Both the position numbers and the translations under genes were made by a program. The notes below the pieces were generated by a model. That model was not told the DNA's origin, did not search any database, and was given only the letters and a program-made list of their open reading frames with translations. This document shows, in pieces, positions 45,349-54,460 of a DNA stretch of 64,000 nt. Source of the stretch: Thermococcus indicus (GTDB taxonomy: Archaea > Methanobacteriota_B > Thermococci > Thermococcales > Thermococcaceae); assembly GCF_006274605.1 (NCBI RefSeq), contig NZ_CP040846.1, positions 2,162,337 through 2,226,336 on the forward strand, given 5' to 3'. The first letter of the stretch is position 1; every line of letters starts with the position of its first letter.

Positions 45349-46476
45349 TCACTCGATCTTCTCGAACCTCTCCTCGAGCCTCTTGAGGACGCCCGGGAGG
45401 GTGGTGTACTCCATGTCCTCCATCGGGAGCCTGTGGGGCTCGAACGGGCCGTGCCTGCGCATGTACTCGGCGATCTCAACGGCCTTCTGCCTGGCGCCGT
45501 CGAAGGCCGGGTCGTCGAAGAGGTCAACCGGACCGACGAGCTTTCCTTCTGGGCTTATCTGCCAGCCGAGGGCGACGACGCGCGGCGGGCCGTCGAACCT
45601 CGTCGGGTTGGCCTGGTGCATCGCGACCGGCATGACCGGGCCGTTGTGGGAACCCCTCATCCATCCGCTGACGAGGTGCGGGAAGGCGAAGGGCTCGAGA
45701 ACCTCACCAAGGGCCGGCAGTCCGCTCTGGGCGCGGACGATTGCTACAGGGTCGTCCTTCCCTATGTACTCGCCGGCTATCTCAAAGAGCTTCTCGGTGC
45801 TCACAACGGCGACCGGCTCGTCCTTGGCTATCTTGTGCCCCTCCTTCGGGAAGACGCGCTTGATGACGTACCTGCTCTTGGCGCCGATGAGGGCGAGGAG
45901 ATCGTAGACTTCCTCCGGCGTGTTAAGGATCACGCGCTTGTGCTCCTTTATGTCCCAGACCTCGAAGCGGAAGCCCATGTGCATGTTCGGGTCGATGACG
46001 AGGCCGGCGGTGTTGAACGGGTCCGCGAACATCCTGAATATCGGCAGGTTGAACGCACCGGGCTCGGTCTTGTCCATGTGGAACGTGACAACGGGCTCGC
46101 TCTTCCTGAGGGTTATCTCCATCTCGGCTATTCCCGGACCCATTCCGCGGATGTTGCCGCTGAAGGCGTCCTTGAGGAGGTCCTGACCGGCACCGTAGAG
46201 GCCGAGCTCCTTGGCGACCCTGGTGGCCTCCTCGAAGGCCTTCCAGGCCAGGCCGTGTATCTCGGAGCTGTCAACACCCTTCCTGTGGGTCATGATGAGC
46301 TGAAGGTCATCTCCGCAGGTGGCGACGTAGAAGTCGATGATGGTTCCGTCCTCGACGGCCTTTGAGAGGACTTCCTCGGCCGTCTCGACGAGCTGCGGGT
46401 GCACCCTCGAGTGCCCCGGCCAGCCGCCGATGTCGGCCTTGATCACGCTGAGGGTTATCTTTTCTCCAACTGCCAT
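45349..46476 (-). CDS. fbp: Type V fructose-1,6-bisphosphatase
   Basis: The 375-residue protein MAVGEKITLSVIKADIGGWPGHSRVHPQLVETAEE is the archaeal class V FBPase. It has the metal-binding Asp/His residues in KADIGGWPGHS and TCGDDLQLIMTHRKG, and later RGSHNGPVMPV and NPTRFDGPPRVVALGWQ. It converts fructose 1,6-bisphosphate to fructose 6-phosphate in gluconeogenesis, and many members also have aldolase activity. A TGM lies upstream of its TATA box, the activating arrangement for gluconeogenic genes. ATG 46476 is preferred over the start two codons earlier. Confidence 0.95.
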   Translation of the reverse strand: MAVGEKITLSVIKADIGGWPGHSRVHPQLVETAEEVLSKAVEDGTIIDFYVATCGDDLQLIMTHRKGVDSSEIHGLAWKAFEEATRVAKELGLYGAGQDLLKDAFSGNIRGMGPGIAEMEITLRKSEPVVTFHMDKTEPGAFNLPIFRMFADPFNTAGLVIDPNMHMGFRFEVWDIKEHKRVILNTPEEVYDLLALIGAKSRYVIKRVFPKEGHKIAKDEPVAVVSTEKLFEIAGEYIGKDDPVAIVRAQSGLPALGEVLEPFAFPHLVSGWMRGSHNGPVMPVAMHQANPTRFDGPPRVVALGWQISPEGKLVGPVDLFDDPAFDGARQKAVEIAEYMRRHGPFEPHRLPMEDMEYTTLPGVLKRLEERFEKIE

Positions 46477-46509
46477 TGGCAACCACCGATAGCTTTAACC
46501 ACTTTTATG

Positions 46510-46518
46510 CTTATAAAA
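46510..46518 (-). promoter_or_regulatory. TATA box of fbp
   Basis: On the minus strand CGTTTTATAAG lies about 35-40 bases before the fbp start codon and just downstream of the TGM. Confidence 0.5.
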
Positions 46519-46524
46519 CGTTAA

Positions 46525-46541
46525 TATCACCGTCGATGATA
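46525..46541 (-). promoter_or_regulatory. Thermococcales glycolytic motif (TGM) upstream of the fbp promoter
   Basis: TATCAC-CGTCG-ATGATA matches TATCAC-N5-GTGATA with one change. It is placed upstream of the fbp TATA box, where Tgr is known to activate gluconeogenic genes in Thermococcus kodakarensis. Confidence 0.78.
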
Positions 46542-46601
46542 CACAAAAAGGAGTCAAAATTCGGGAAGTCTAAGGGCGCGGGAGTAAGAACGAAAGGAAC
46601 C

Positions 46602-46838
46602 TCACTCGCAGATGTCGGTCCAGCCGAACTCCTCTCTGGCCACCTTGATGAGGTTCTTGAGCTCCTCCTTCTTGATGTTGACGCTGGAGCTCGCCCCGAC
46701 GAGGGCTATAATGCCGTGCACCTCTTCCTGAACCTGAATCACATCGTCGCTGACCTTGACTATGCGGAGCTCCCTCCTGGCGGTCTCGTCGTCGCTTATC
46801 TTGAACTTGTCCTTTCCAATAACCACTGGCTCCTCCAT
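46602..46838 (-). CDS. Small conserved hypothetical protein
   Basis: A 78-residue acidic protein reads MEEPVVIGKDKFKISDDETARRELRIVKVSDDVIQVQEEVHGIIALVGASSSVNIKKEELKNLIKVAREEFGWTDICE. It has beta strands followed by a helix. ATG 46838 has GGTGATT upstream, and the frame continues 5' without good start signals. I do not recognise a named family. It lies between fbp and tRNA-Trp. Confidence 0.6.
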   Translation of the reverse strand: MEEPVVIGKDKFKISDDETARRELRIVKVSDDVIQVQEEVHGIIALVGASSSVNIKKEELKNLIKVAREEFGWTDICE

Positions 46839-46897
46839 GGTAATCACCAGGATATTTTTGTAAGCCAAAGTTAATAAAACTTCCGCCAATCATAAAA

Positions 46898-46905
46898 CTT
46901 ATAAA
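46898..46905 (+). promoter_or_regulatory. TATA box of tRNA-Trp
   Basis: CTTATAAA lies about 28-35 bases before the mature 5' end of tRNA-Trp. Confidence 0.55.
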
Positions 46906-46932
46906 CCCGCCCCCGCTAAGGTTAAGCTGGAC

Positions 46933-47073
46933 GGGGGCATGGTGTAGCCTGGTCCATCATCGCGGGCTCCAGAGGTATGAGGACTTGCGGGTTTGCTGAT
47001 TTGGGGATGAGCCTTTGGAGCTCTGACCCGGAGAAACCCGCGGACCGGGGTTCAAATCCCCGTGCCCCCACCA
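46933..47073 (+). tRNA. tRNA-Trp(CCA) with a C/D-box intron
   Basis: Acceptor arms GGGGGCA (46933-46939) and TGCCCCC (47063-47069) pair, then discriminator A and encoded CCA. The anticodon stem GCGGG pairs with CCCGC (47037-47041), and the loop holds CTCCAGA with anticodon CCA. A 63-base intron (46973-47035) follows position 37. Archaeal pre-tRNA-Trp introns are known to act as C/D guide RNAs directing 2'-O-methylation within the same tRNA. Confidence 0.96.
46973..47035 (+). ncRNA. tRNA-Trp intron, C/D-box guide RNA
   Basis: The intron contains a C-like box TATGAGGA near its start, a D' CTGA (in GCTGAT), a C'-like GGATGAGC and a D CTGA (in CTCTGACC) near its end. Segments such as TTGCGGGTTT and TTTGGAGCT are complementary to the anticodon arm of the precursor. 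This is the known architecture of euryarchaeal tRNA-Trp introns that guide methylation of C34 and U39. Confidence 0.8.
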
Positions 47074-47117
47074 ATTTTAGACAATTCTAAAGAACTATTG
47101 AAGGAGTAATGAGCTGC

Positions 47118-47948
47118 TCAGTGGGCGAGGGTTTTCTCAAGATTGGAGATGGGCTTCAACTCGGAAGTTAGTATGCTAAACGTCCTCTCGTCCAGGGATT
47201 CCCTATCCACGGTCACTATAACGAGTCCCCTGTTGAGGGTGGCGAAGTCTTTTATGCTGGTTATGAATTTAAGAACCGCATCCTCCCCGTTCTCAAGGAT
47301 AAAGTACTCCACACAGTCGATAAGGATCACCTTATCAATATTGGCCATCTCAAGGAACCTTCTGAGGTTATCCATTATAACCTCCAGCTTCGTTGGGCTC
47401 ACCGCATCGTCGTGCTGAACCGTAGATACCCACATCACCGGGATCAGCTTGAGACCGAGTTTTTTGCGGAACATATCAGGTGGATCTCTTGTAACGGCTA
47501 TCCCGGGCATGCGATAGCGTTTTGCGAGTTCCACAAAAATACGGTGAGCCCGCTCCCTATCCCCCCAGTACGCACCGTACCTGAGGGAGTCCACGGGTTC
47601 CGAGGCTATCGGGACTATCATGTATTCCCCGCGGGCAAACGGCAGGTATATCATGACGGAGGAGACGAGAAGCAACAGGGCACCGGCGGTGAGCATGACC
47701 GAGCGGATCCAAGAGTAGGTGGGGTCATTGTTCAGTACGGTAGTTCTTAGGAGGACGCCTATCACCTGGGCCACCACGACAAGCAAAAACGCGAGGAGGA
47801 GTGAATCGAAGGCCCGGATAAAATAGCCGAATCCGAGGTTTTTCTTTGTTTTTCCCCCCATGGCCAGCAGGACAACGACGATTATGGACGTCGCCACGAG
47901 GACTATTAAATCCCTGATGAAATATCCCATCGATATTATTTCCGGCAT
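47118..47948 (-). CDS. Membrane protein with DUF835 domain
   Basis: The 276-residue protein has three hydrophobic helices in the first ~105 residues (about 8-30, 45-68 and 84-104). A cytoplasmic DUF835 domain follows (about 108-276), with the typical LEMANIDKVILIDCVEYFILENGEDAVLKFITSIKDFATLNRGLVIVTVDRESLDERTFSIL. DUF835 is a Thermococcales-rich domain thought to have a RecA/KaiC-like fold and a possible signalling role. A TTTAAATATT element 20-35 bases upstream implies a nearly leaderless start at 47948. Confidence 0.78.
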   Translation of the reverse strand: MPEIISMGYFIRDLIVLVATSIIVVVLLAMGGKTKKNLGFGYFIRAFDSLLLAFLLVVVAQVIGVLLRTTVLNNDPTYSWIRSVMLTAGALLLLVSSVMIYLPFARGEYMIVPIASEPVDSLRYGAYWGDRERAHRIFVELAKRYRMPGIAVTRDPPDMFRKKLGLKLIPVMWVSTVQHDDAVSPTKLEVIMDNLRRFLEMANIDKVILIDCVEYFILENGEDAVLKFITSIKDFATLNRGLVIVTVDRESLDERTFSILTSELKPISNLEKTLAH

Positions 47949-48052
47949 AGTAATAGTTTTGCAGAGGGAATATTTAAACTTTTAACCGGGCTACCAGGAA
48001 ATCCCGAGAAGAAAGGTGAACGAAAAGGAAAAACAAAATAACTCAGAGGAGA

Positions 48053-51000
48053 TCAGTGAACGAGCTCCGTCAGCAGCTCAAAGGCCCGTTTTTCCATCAG
48101 GTACGCGTTCCTTATCTTTGCAACATTGGGCATCCTGCTGTGGAGGCTCCAGAGGGACCCCTCGAGCACAGATACATCGTCGATCCCCCATGCCTCCAGT
48201 ATGAGGGAAGTGGCATTTTGGTCAAGTTCTATGGCGAGTTTAACCGTGGGGTTCTCCCGGGACAGGTTACCGTTCTCAACGAGCTCGTTCACCTTCCGGT
48301 GGTAGTTCAGGTACCACTGCGTCCACACCTTCGACAGCAGGAGCACGGAATTAACACTGTCCGTGCGGGTACTGCCGGCCGAGGAGGCTCCTCCGATGAA
48401 GGCCAGTGTCTCCATGGAATACACGTCAACCGTACCGTCCCCTCCAAAGAACGCCATCACCGTGTACTCCCCTGGAGCGGCTGAGATATTGAACAGGGCC
48501 TCGTACCTGAAGGGCTCGGACGCCAGGTACTTCACCGGAACGGTGACGTTGTGGACGGTTCCATTCGGCAGCAGGAGGTACACTTCAAGGGTCCTGTCCA
48601 GGTACGCAAAGGAGGGGTTGCCGTTTATCACGGTAACGGTTGCATTCAGTGAGACGGGGGTTCCCTCCGTGAGGTTACCCGGCGATGTGACGTTAGTCGA
48701 GAGGGTGAGGTTCAGAGTGAAGTCCAAGATCAGCGGATAGTACGAGAGAGGTACCGAGCTTACACCGCTCTCCAGAGTGACGTTGAGGACGCCGACCCCA
48801 GCGGTCTTTGGAACAGTGACGAAGAACACACTGGAGGTCCCATTTATCCTTCTCAGCAGTGAGGAGCCTCCAAGGTTGCTCGACGTCTCAATTTCGATGT
48901 TCAACGTATCGCTCACAGGAAGCAGCTTGACCACATGGATCGCCACGGTGAAGTTGCCACCAACGCTGGCCTCGTTCGGAACATCGACGTTCACCCTGTA
49001 TCCGTTTATGTAGACCGAACCGTCGGACGACACGGTTCCGGTACTTTCACTCTCAACCAGAACCTCACCGGTAGCGATGTTGTTGCTGAGTATCACCTCG
49101 TTTGGAACGCCGTTTACGACCGCCGTTATGTTGTGTACCCCACCTCCAATACCCGAGAGATTCATAGGGAGCTTCACGAGCACCGGATTTCCAGGGGACA
49201 CCTCATTGACCACCCTGCTGGACAGTACGAGAGAGCCGTCGAGCACCAGCCTAACCGGAACGTTGTATGCCGTGTAGTTGCCCAGGTTTCTGAGGGCAAC
49301 AGTTACGTAATACACCCCGCTGGAGTTCACGGTTGTCGGAGCATCCACCAGCCCAACGTCCAGGTCCACCAGGTCCTTCGGAACCGCTACGACCAAGATA
49401 CCCCTGCTGATGGAGTACCTTGCCCCGTCCACGGTGTAGTTGACGGTCACGTTCAGCATGTCGACCCCTGTTCCCGTCGATTTGAGGGAAATTGGAATGA
49501 CCGAGTACTCCCCAAGGGGCACCCTTTCAAGGGTGGTGTTCGGGACAACAATTCCCCTGAGGGACGCCACACCGACCGTGACGTTGTCCACCGATAGGGA
49601 AGTACTCCTGAAAAGAACCACACTGAGGTTGTAGCTGTCGGAGTCTCCCATTCCAACTGCCTCCGGAACCGAGAGGGCAACGTAATCCGGAACCGGGCGG
49701 TACTCGCCAAAGGTAACGTTCATGCGTATGCTCCTGAAGTACACCGCGGTGGAGTTCGATTCGTAGAACCTTACGGGATAGACTGTAACGACCCCGTAGT
49801 TCACCCCATCAGAGCTGTACGTCCTGAAGGAATACGGCACTATCGGATACACGGCGTCCGCGGGCACGATATAGGGGGAGGAGAGATTGCCCACAGTGTA
49901 CTCTATCCTGGCGGGAGTTACGTTCTCAATAGTGACGGCATCGAAGAGGACCACGGATATGCCAGTTATTGACTGGTTCTGGGGCATTGTGAATATGAAC
50001 CTGTACCCCTGGAACTGCGGAACGCCTGGCCTCGGGGAGTACATTATCAGACCCACTTCAGTCTGATTGTCCGGGAGATCGCCGCCAAACCGCACGGAGG
50101 TGGTGTTGATGAGCAGATACGTTCCAGATGGGGTTTCTACTGGCATCGGTTTCAGGGTAACGTTCACAGGAACAACCCCCGGATAGGGGGTGGGGGATGT
50201 GACAGGGGAAGGGTCATCGTACGGGGCAGTCCTCAGCCCGGGCGGGCCTATGTAGTACACCTGGTTGCTGTTGAATTTCGCGGTCTCCAAGTCGGCCCAC
50301 AGCTTGAAGACCTTGGAAGTCACCGACAGGATGTTGGATATGAACTTAGACACCCGTCCGGCAGTCACCTTAAACTCCCCAACCCTCAAGCTCACGTATC
50401 CGTGTATCAGACGGGTCTCGTGCCTTTTCTTAATTTGGACGTTGTGGAGGATACCGTAGTGCAGGGAAACGCCCGGAAGTTTCTGGAGTATAGCTGGATA
50501 TCCCCTGATGTCAGCGTACGCTTTTATGAACCTGAGGAGGGAGGCACCTTCAAGCTCGGGAGCGTCCACATCACTGCCCAGAAGTTCAGCCGCAAGCGCA
50601 TCAAAGCCGGTGATTCTCGTAATCTCTGCCATTTTCCCATCGTCGGACATCGCCCTGATGTCCCTCCCCAGTATTATGGTGTTGATATCAGTCGAGGCCG
50701 TGGTGTAACTCATCACGGATATGTCGGACTGTATATCAAGGGATATCGGCAGGGCCTCCTTTGAATCCTCGGAGGGCATCTCGGTATGGGATCCAGAACC
50801 TTCCTCGTCCGAACCGCCCAGCCCCTCAAGCAACCAGCTCATAACGTTGGATATCGTCGCGGACGAACCGGCACGGACGATGTAGTCCTCCCTGGCAATA
50901 TCGATAGTCCTAGGAATCGTGTCACCCTTGCCCGAGGCTATATCCTCCGATATCTGGCGCATGAGGGTGTGGGCGGAGGCGGGTTCGAGCGCGTACATGG

Positions 51001-53782
51001 GTAGCATGGTGGTGGCGTCCGAACCCACAAGCGCGTTCTCGAGATACTCGGAGGAGTACATTACACCGACCAAGGCGTAGTCGACCCTGAGAAGTGCCTC
51101 ATCGACGAGGTTGTACATAGAACTCAGCATGTCCACTATATCCTCTCTCGCAAGGCCCAGCGAAGTTACTTGATTGACTATCCACAGAGAGGCGTCGATT
51201 AAGTTGAAGCCCAGAATTGAAACGGATTCCAGGGTATCCTCGATGACATCCCTGACATGGTTCCTGCGAAGATACTTGGTCTCCTCCATATACTTAAGCG
51301 CCTGGGCCAGATCACCGTTTGAGGGACGAACCTTTATTGAGAGCGGAGTCCAGCTAAATTCCTTGTGTACTTCCCAAGCGAACAGTTTTCCATGGAGGCC
51401 CATGTTCAACCGAACCTTCAGGTAGCCATCGCTGCCGATGCCCACAGCGAATTTTGCCCACAGTGCATCTTCGATTCCAAGACGGGCACTGACATCAATC
51501 GCCCCATCCGTGGAGAGGGCCGCATTTAGAGAGGCCAGGTACTCGACCCACCAGAGACCGCCACCGCTAAGGGCATTAAGGATTATCTGACCAATGTCAA
51601 ACTCAATCGTACCGATATACCTCTGGTGTAGGGGGAGGCCGGTGAAAATCTCCGCCGCACCGGGCCTGGAGTGGTATGTGGTGGACAGCACAAGCGGCAC
51701 GTATCCCTTCGGAGATACCACCACGTAAGGACTCTCGTTATCAATCACGGGGTATTTTACGGTGTCGTAGCCGCTCTTCTTAACAAGGAACGGCTTGGCG
51801 TACTCAAGCCCGCGGAGCCCTGAGTCGTCGGAGTACTCAATCAAATTCCCGTCGGATAGATCGAACCCGTTGAGGACATCGGAGTACGACAGGCGTACTG
51901 GATGGTTACCGTACCGGTTTTCATATTCCTTTGTGGCGCGTATCCCCTGGAAAACCGCCTCCTCAGTGGGATACGGCCCAACGAACACAACGTTCTGGGG
52001 GCGGAAGGTGTTGAAGAGGAGGTACGTTTTGTGGACTGAGTCAATGTCATCATCGTTATTCGTGAAGGCCACAGAGTAGCCCTCCTTGATGGAATCGCGC
52101 GCCAGTTTAATCCACGCGGGCATGGCCATTCCGGTGATGTAATCCGTGTACACCCTACCCGAATCTGGTATTTCAGCCAGTGCCTTGTCGAGGTACTTTG
52201 TAAAGTATCTGGTGTTCACGATAAAGACCCTGTCCACCGGGGCCATCCCGGGATTCACAACCACGAAATCACTCACAACCTGCTCAGGAGTCGATGCGAA
52301 CGGTTTCACCGAAACATCCACAAGCTTGGAGCCACTCCACTGCGTGGATATGTAAACTGGGGATGAGTAAACCATGTAGTACCTCTGGTAGGCCTTTCCA
52401 GCGCTGTCAGCCAGGTCAGAGGAAACAACCACGTAGTACACCCAGTATTTGGAACCCCTGTCTATGTACCCAAGGTCTATACGCCCACTGAAGTAGCCGT
52501 TCAGATCGGACCTCAGGTGTACTCTCTTCTCCGCGAGCTTGGTCTCACTGCCATCCTCGGAAACCCCGATAAGAACGACGGTCAGGTTATCCTCGACAGG
52601 ATAGTCATCCGCGATGGCACGGTATCCGTAGTTCACCAGCAGCATTGTCCCGGTGAAGTAGTCGGCAAAATATATCCCGGTCCCTTCGTCCACAGTTGGA
52701 CCCGTGAGGGACACCCATCCTGCGGACATCTCCACGTCCACGTTGGGATTCCTGACGGTAATCGACAGACTCTTAGGCCACCACCCCACTGAGGTGCGGG
52801 CGCGTACGGTGAGGTTATAGACGCCGCTTTCAGAGGGAGCGGTCACGTAGAGCTTGGCCTCACACGGGGAAACAACGGCAAAATCATCAATGGGAGCGTA
52901 CGTACCGTTGAACATGACGCTGAAGTACCTCTCCCTCAGCGGGTACTGGCACCGTCCATCGGCATCGTAAACGTTGACGGTGATTTCAATGGTCTCGTTG
53001 GGATCGTAGACCTTTTTGTCAGTACCTATCGAAAGGCGGGTGTTGGAGAGGTCCAGGCTGGCGCCTTCAACGGCATCGAGTATCCACCCGACTATTGAAG
53101 AGGTATCTGAGAGGTACGCGTACCTGCCACCGGTCGAGGTAGAAACGTTCTCCCATATGTAGTGGGACTCCTCCCCCCAGTAACCGGCGCAGAGGACACT
53201 GTATATATGTACATCATTCTCGTTGGCCATTGCGATGATATCCCTGTACGTCAAATTGGAACGGTCAACGGTACCGTCTATCTCGGGATCATGGGGCGGG
53301 GCGTCTGTTATGAGGATAATGGCCTTGTAAACGTTTTTACGCCAGGTGAGGTTGTTTATGGCCAGAGAAAGTGCATAGATATGCGACTCCGGCCAGTCAC
53401 CACCACCCCACGCGGAGAGGTTATTGACGGCGAAGATAAAATCTTCAGTGTTGTAAGTGAAGGGCAGCACTATCTTCCCTGGCCAATCTTCTGTGTCAAA
53501 GGACGACTCGGGCCAGTCGCGGAAATCCACAAGCGAGAACCTGGCATCGGGGAAGTAATACTGTATCTCATCGACCAGCCGGGTGACGTTTCTCTTAACG
53601 GCATCTATGTCGTCCCACATGCTTCCTGTGGTGTCTATGACAAACGCTATGTCCAGAGCGTAATCCGTACTCCCCTGAGAGCCACTTTCAGAACCGCCGG
53701 CGAGAACAGGGGCAGCCGGAACCGCGAAAATACTGCCGAGGAGTATTAACAGGACGAAGCCCGCCTTTCCTAAGTGACCCAT
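48053..53782 (-). CDS. Giant secreted protein with von Willebrand factor A domain
   Basis: The ~1909-residue protein has a signal peptide (MGHLGKAGFVLLILLGSIFAVPAAPVLAGG). A VWA domain follows at about 35-235, with MIDAS motif DTTGSM and a later ITDAPPHDPEIDG. Ig-like or CARDB-like beta domains appear repeatedly (for example VDLDVGLVDAPTTVNSSGVYYVTVALRNLGNYTAYNVPVRLVLDGS near residue 1500). Asn-X-Ser/Thr sites are very numerous. No C-terminal membrane helix or anchor motif was seen, so it may be secreted or held in the S-layer. The start has GGAGGAGAT upstream. Its role may be adhesion or surface structure. No close family is recognised beyond the VWA domain. Confidence 0.8.
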   Translation of the reverse strand: MGHLGKAGFVLLILLGSIFAVPAAPVLAGGSESGSQGSTDYALDIAFVIDTTGSMWDDIDAVKRNVTRLVDEIQYYFPDARFSLVDFRDWPESSFDTEDWPGKIVLPFTYNTEDFIFAVNNLSAWGGGDWPESHIYALSLAINNLTWRKNVYKAIILITDAPPHDPEIDGTVDRSNLTYRDIIAMANENDVHIYSVLCAGYWGEESHYIWENVSTSTGGRYAYLSDTSSIVGWILDAVEGASLDLSNTRLSIGTDKKVYDPNETIEITVNVYDADGRCQYPLRERYFSVMFNGTYAPIDDFAVVSPCEAKLYVTAPSESGVYNLTVRARTSVGWWPKSLSITVRNPNVDVEMSAGWVSLTGPTVDEGTGIYFADYFTGTMLLVNYGYRAIADDYPVEDNLTVVLIGVSEDGSETKLAEKRVHLRSDLNGYFSGRIDLGYIDRGSKYWVYYVVVSSDLADSAGKAYQRYYMVYSSPVYISTQWSGSKLVDVSVKPFASTPEQVVSDFVVVNPGMAPVDRVFIVNTRYFTKYLDKALAEIPDSGRVYTDYITGMAMPAWIKLARDSIKEGYSVAFTNNDDDIDSVHKTYLLFNTFRPQNVVFVGPYPTEEAVFQGIRATKEYENRYGNHPVRLSYSDVLNGFDLSDGNLIEYSDDSGLRGLEYAKPFLVKKSGYDTVKYPVIDNESPYVVVSPKGYVPLVLSTTYHSRPGAAEIFTGLPLHQRYIGTIEFDIGQIILNALSGGGLWWVEYLASLNAALSTDGAIDVSARLGIEDALWAKFAVGIGSDGYLKVRLNMGLHGKLFAWEVHKEFSWTPLSIKVRPSNGDLAQALKYMEETKYLRRNHVRDVIEDTLESVSILGFNLIDASLWIVNQVTSLGLAREDIVDMLSSMYNLVDEALLRVDYALVGVMYSSEYLENALVGSDATTMLPMYALEPASAHTLMRQISEDIASGKGDTIPRTIDIAREDYIVRAGSSATISNVMSWLLEGLGGSDEEGSGSHTEMPSEDSKEALPISLDIQSDISVMSYTTASTDINTIILGRDIRAMSDDGKMAEITRITGFDALAAELLGSDVDAPELEGASLLRFIKAYADIRGYPAILQKLPGVSLHYGILHNVQIKKRHETRLIHGYVSLRVGEFKVTAGRVSKFISNILSVTSKVFKLWADLETAKFNSNQVYYIGPPGLRTAPYDDPSPVTSPTPYPGVVPVNVTLKPMPVETPSGTYLLINTTSVRFGGDLPDNQTEVGLIMYSPRPGVPQFQGYRFIFTMPQNQSITGISVVLFDAVTIENVTPARIEYTVGNLSSPYIVPADAVYPIVPYSFRTYSSDGVNYGVVTVYPVRFYESNSTAVYFRSIRMNVTFGEYRPVPDYVALSVPEAVGMGDSDSYNLSVVLFRSTSLSVDNVTVGVASLRGIVVPNTTLERVPLGEYSVIPISLKSTGTGVDMLNVTVNYTVDGARYSISRGILVVAVPKDLVDLDVGLVDAPTTVNSSGVYYVTVALRNLGNYTAYNVPVRLVLDGSLVLSSRVVNEVSPGNPVLVKLPMNLSGIGGGVHNITAVVNGVPNEVILSNNIATGEVLVESESTGTVSSDGSVYINGYRVNVDVPNEASVGGNFTVAIHVVKLLPVSDTLNIEIETSSNLGGSSLLRRINGTSSVFFVTVPKTAGVGVLNVTLESGVSSVPLSYYPLILDFTLNLTLSTNVTSPGNLTEGTPVSLNATVTVINGNPSFAYLDRTLEVYLLLPNGTVHNVTVPVKYLASEPFRYEALFNISAAPGEYTVMAFFGGDGTVDVYSMETLAFIGGASSAGSTRTDSVNSVLLLSKVWTQWYLNYHRKVNELVENGNLSRENPTVKLAIELDQNATSLILEAWGIDDVSVLEGSLWSLHSRMPNVAKIRNAYLMEKRAFELLTELVH

Positions 53783-53966
53783 GTTATCTCCTCCAGTACG
53801 ATCCATACCACGGGATGAACTTCGAACACAAACTACAAAAGTACAGCTAATAAACTTAACCCCGAGATCAATCGAAGTTATTCTCCAAAAGTATAAAACC
53901 AGAAACGCACCACGGGGATACAGTCATCCGAGTCCGGGCCCCTACAGGGGTCTGAAAAAGAAAAAG

Positions 53967-54392
53967 TCACTTCAGCTTCTCCAGGATTATCGCGGGGCAG
54001 ACCTTGGTGACGCCATCAAGCCTGCCTATCTTGTTGGAGATTATGTCGGACAGGTCCTCCCCATCCCTGGCCCAGACCTCGGCCATTATCATGTGGTCAC
54101 CGCTGGTCAGGTACACCTCCCTCACGAAATCGAACTCCTTGAGCTTCTCGGCAACGTCAAATATCTTCTCCGGCAGCGTGTCAACGCCCGTGAGGCTGAC
54201 CAGGTTGTAGCCCAGTTTTGACGGGTCAACGACGACGGTGTACTGCTTTATAACCCCCGCCTCCTCCAGGGCCTTTACGCGCTTCCTTACGGCGGTCTCA
54301 CTTATGCCAAGGACCTTCGCTATCTCCGTGAACGGAGTGCGGGCGTCCTTGGTGAGCATCTCGATTATGATGTTATCTCTCTCGTCAAGCAT
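53967..54392 (-). CDS. lrpA: Lrp/AsnC-family transcription regulator
   Basis: The 141-residue protein [63 protein letters not shown] is close to Pyrococcus furiosus LrpA. It has an N-terminal winged HTH and a C-terminal RAM ligand domain ([27 protein letters not shown]). LrpA represses its own promoter. A TATA-like CTTAATATA lies about 45 bases upstream. ATG 54392 follows AGGTGATG and gives the length of the Pyrococcus protein. Confidence 0.93.
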   Translation of the reverse strand: MLDERDNIIIEMLTKDARTPFTEIAKVLGISETAVRKRVKALEEAGVIKQYTVVVDPSKLGYNLVSLTGVDTLPEKIFDVAEKLKEFDFVREVYLTSGDHMIMAEVWARDGEDLSDIISNKIGRLDGVTKVCPAIILEKLK

Positions 54393-54460
54393 TTTCATCA
54401 CCTCTATTTACCTCTATGCAGACCAAGTATATTAAGTTTTTGAACCCAGGGGTTCTAAAA

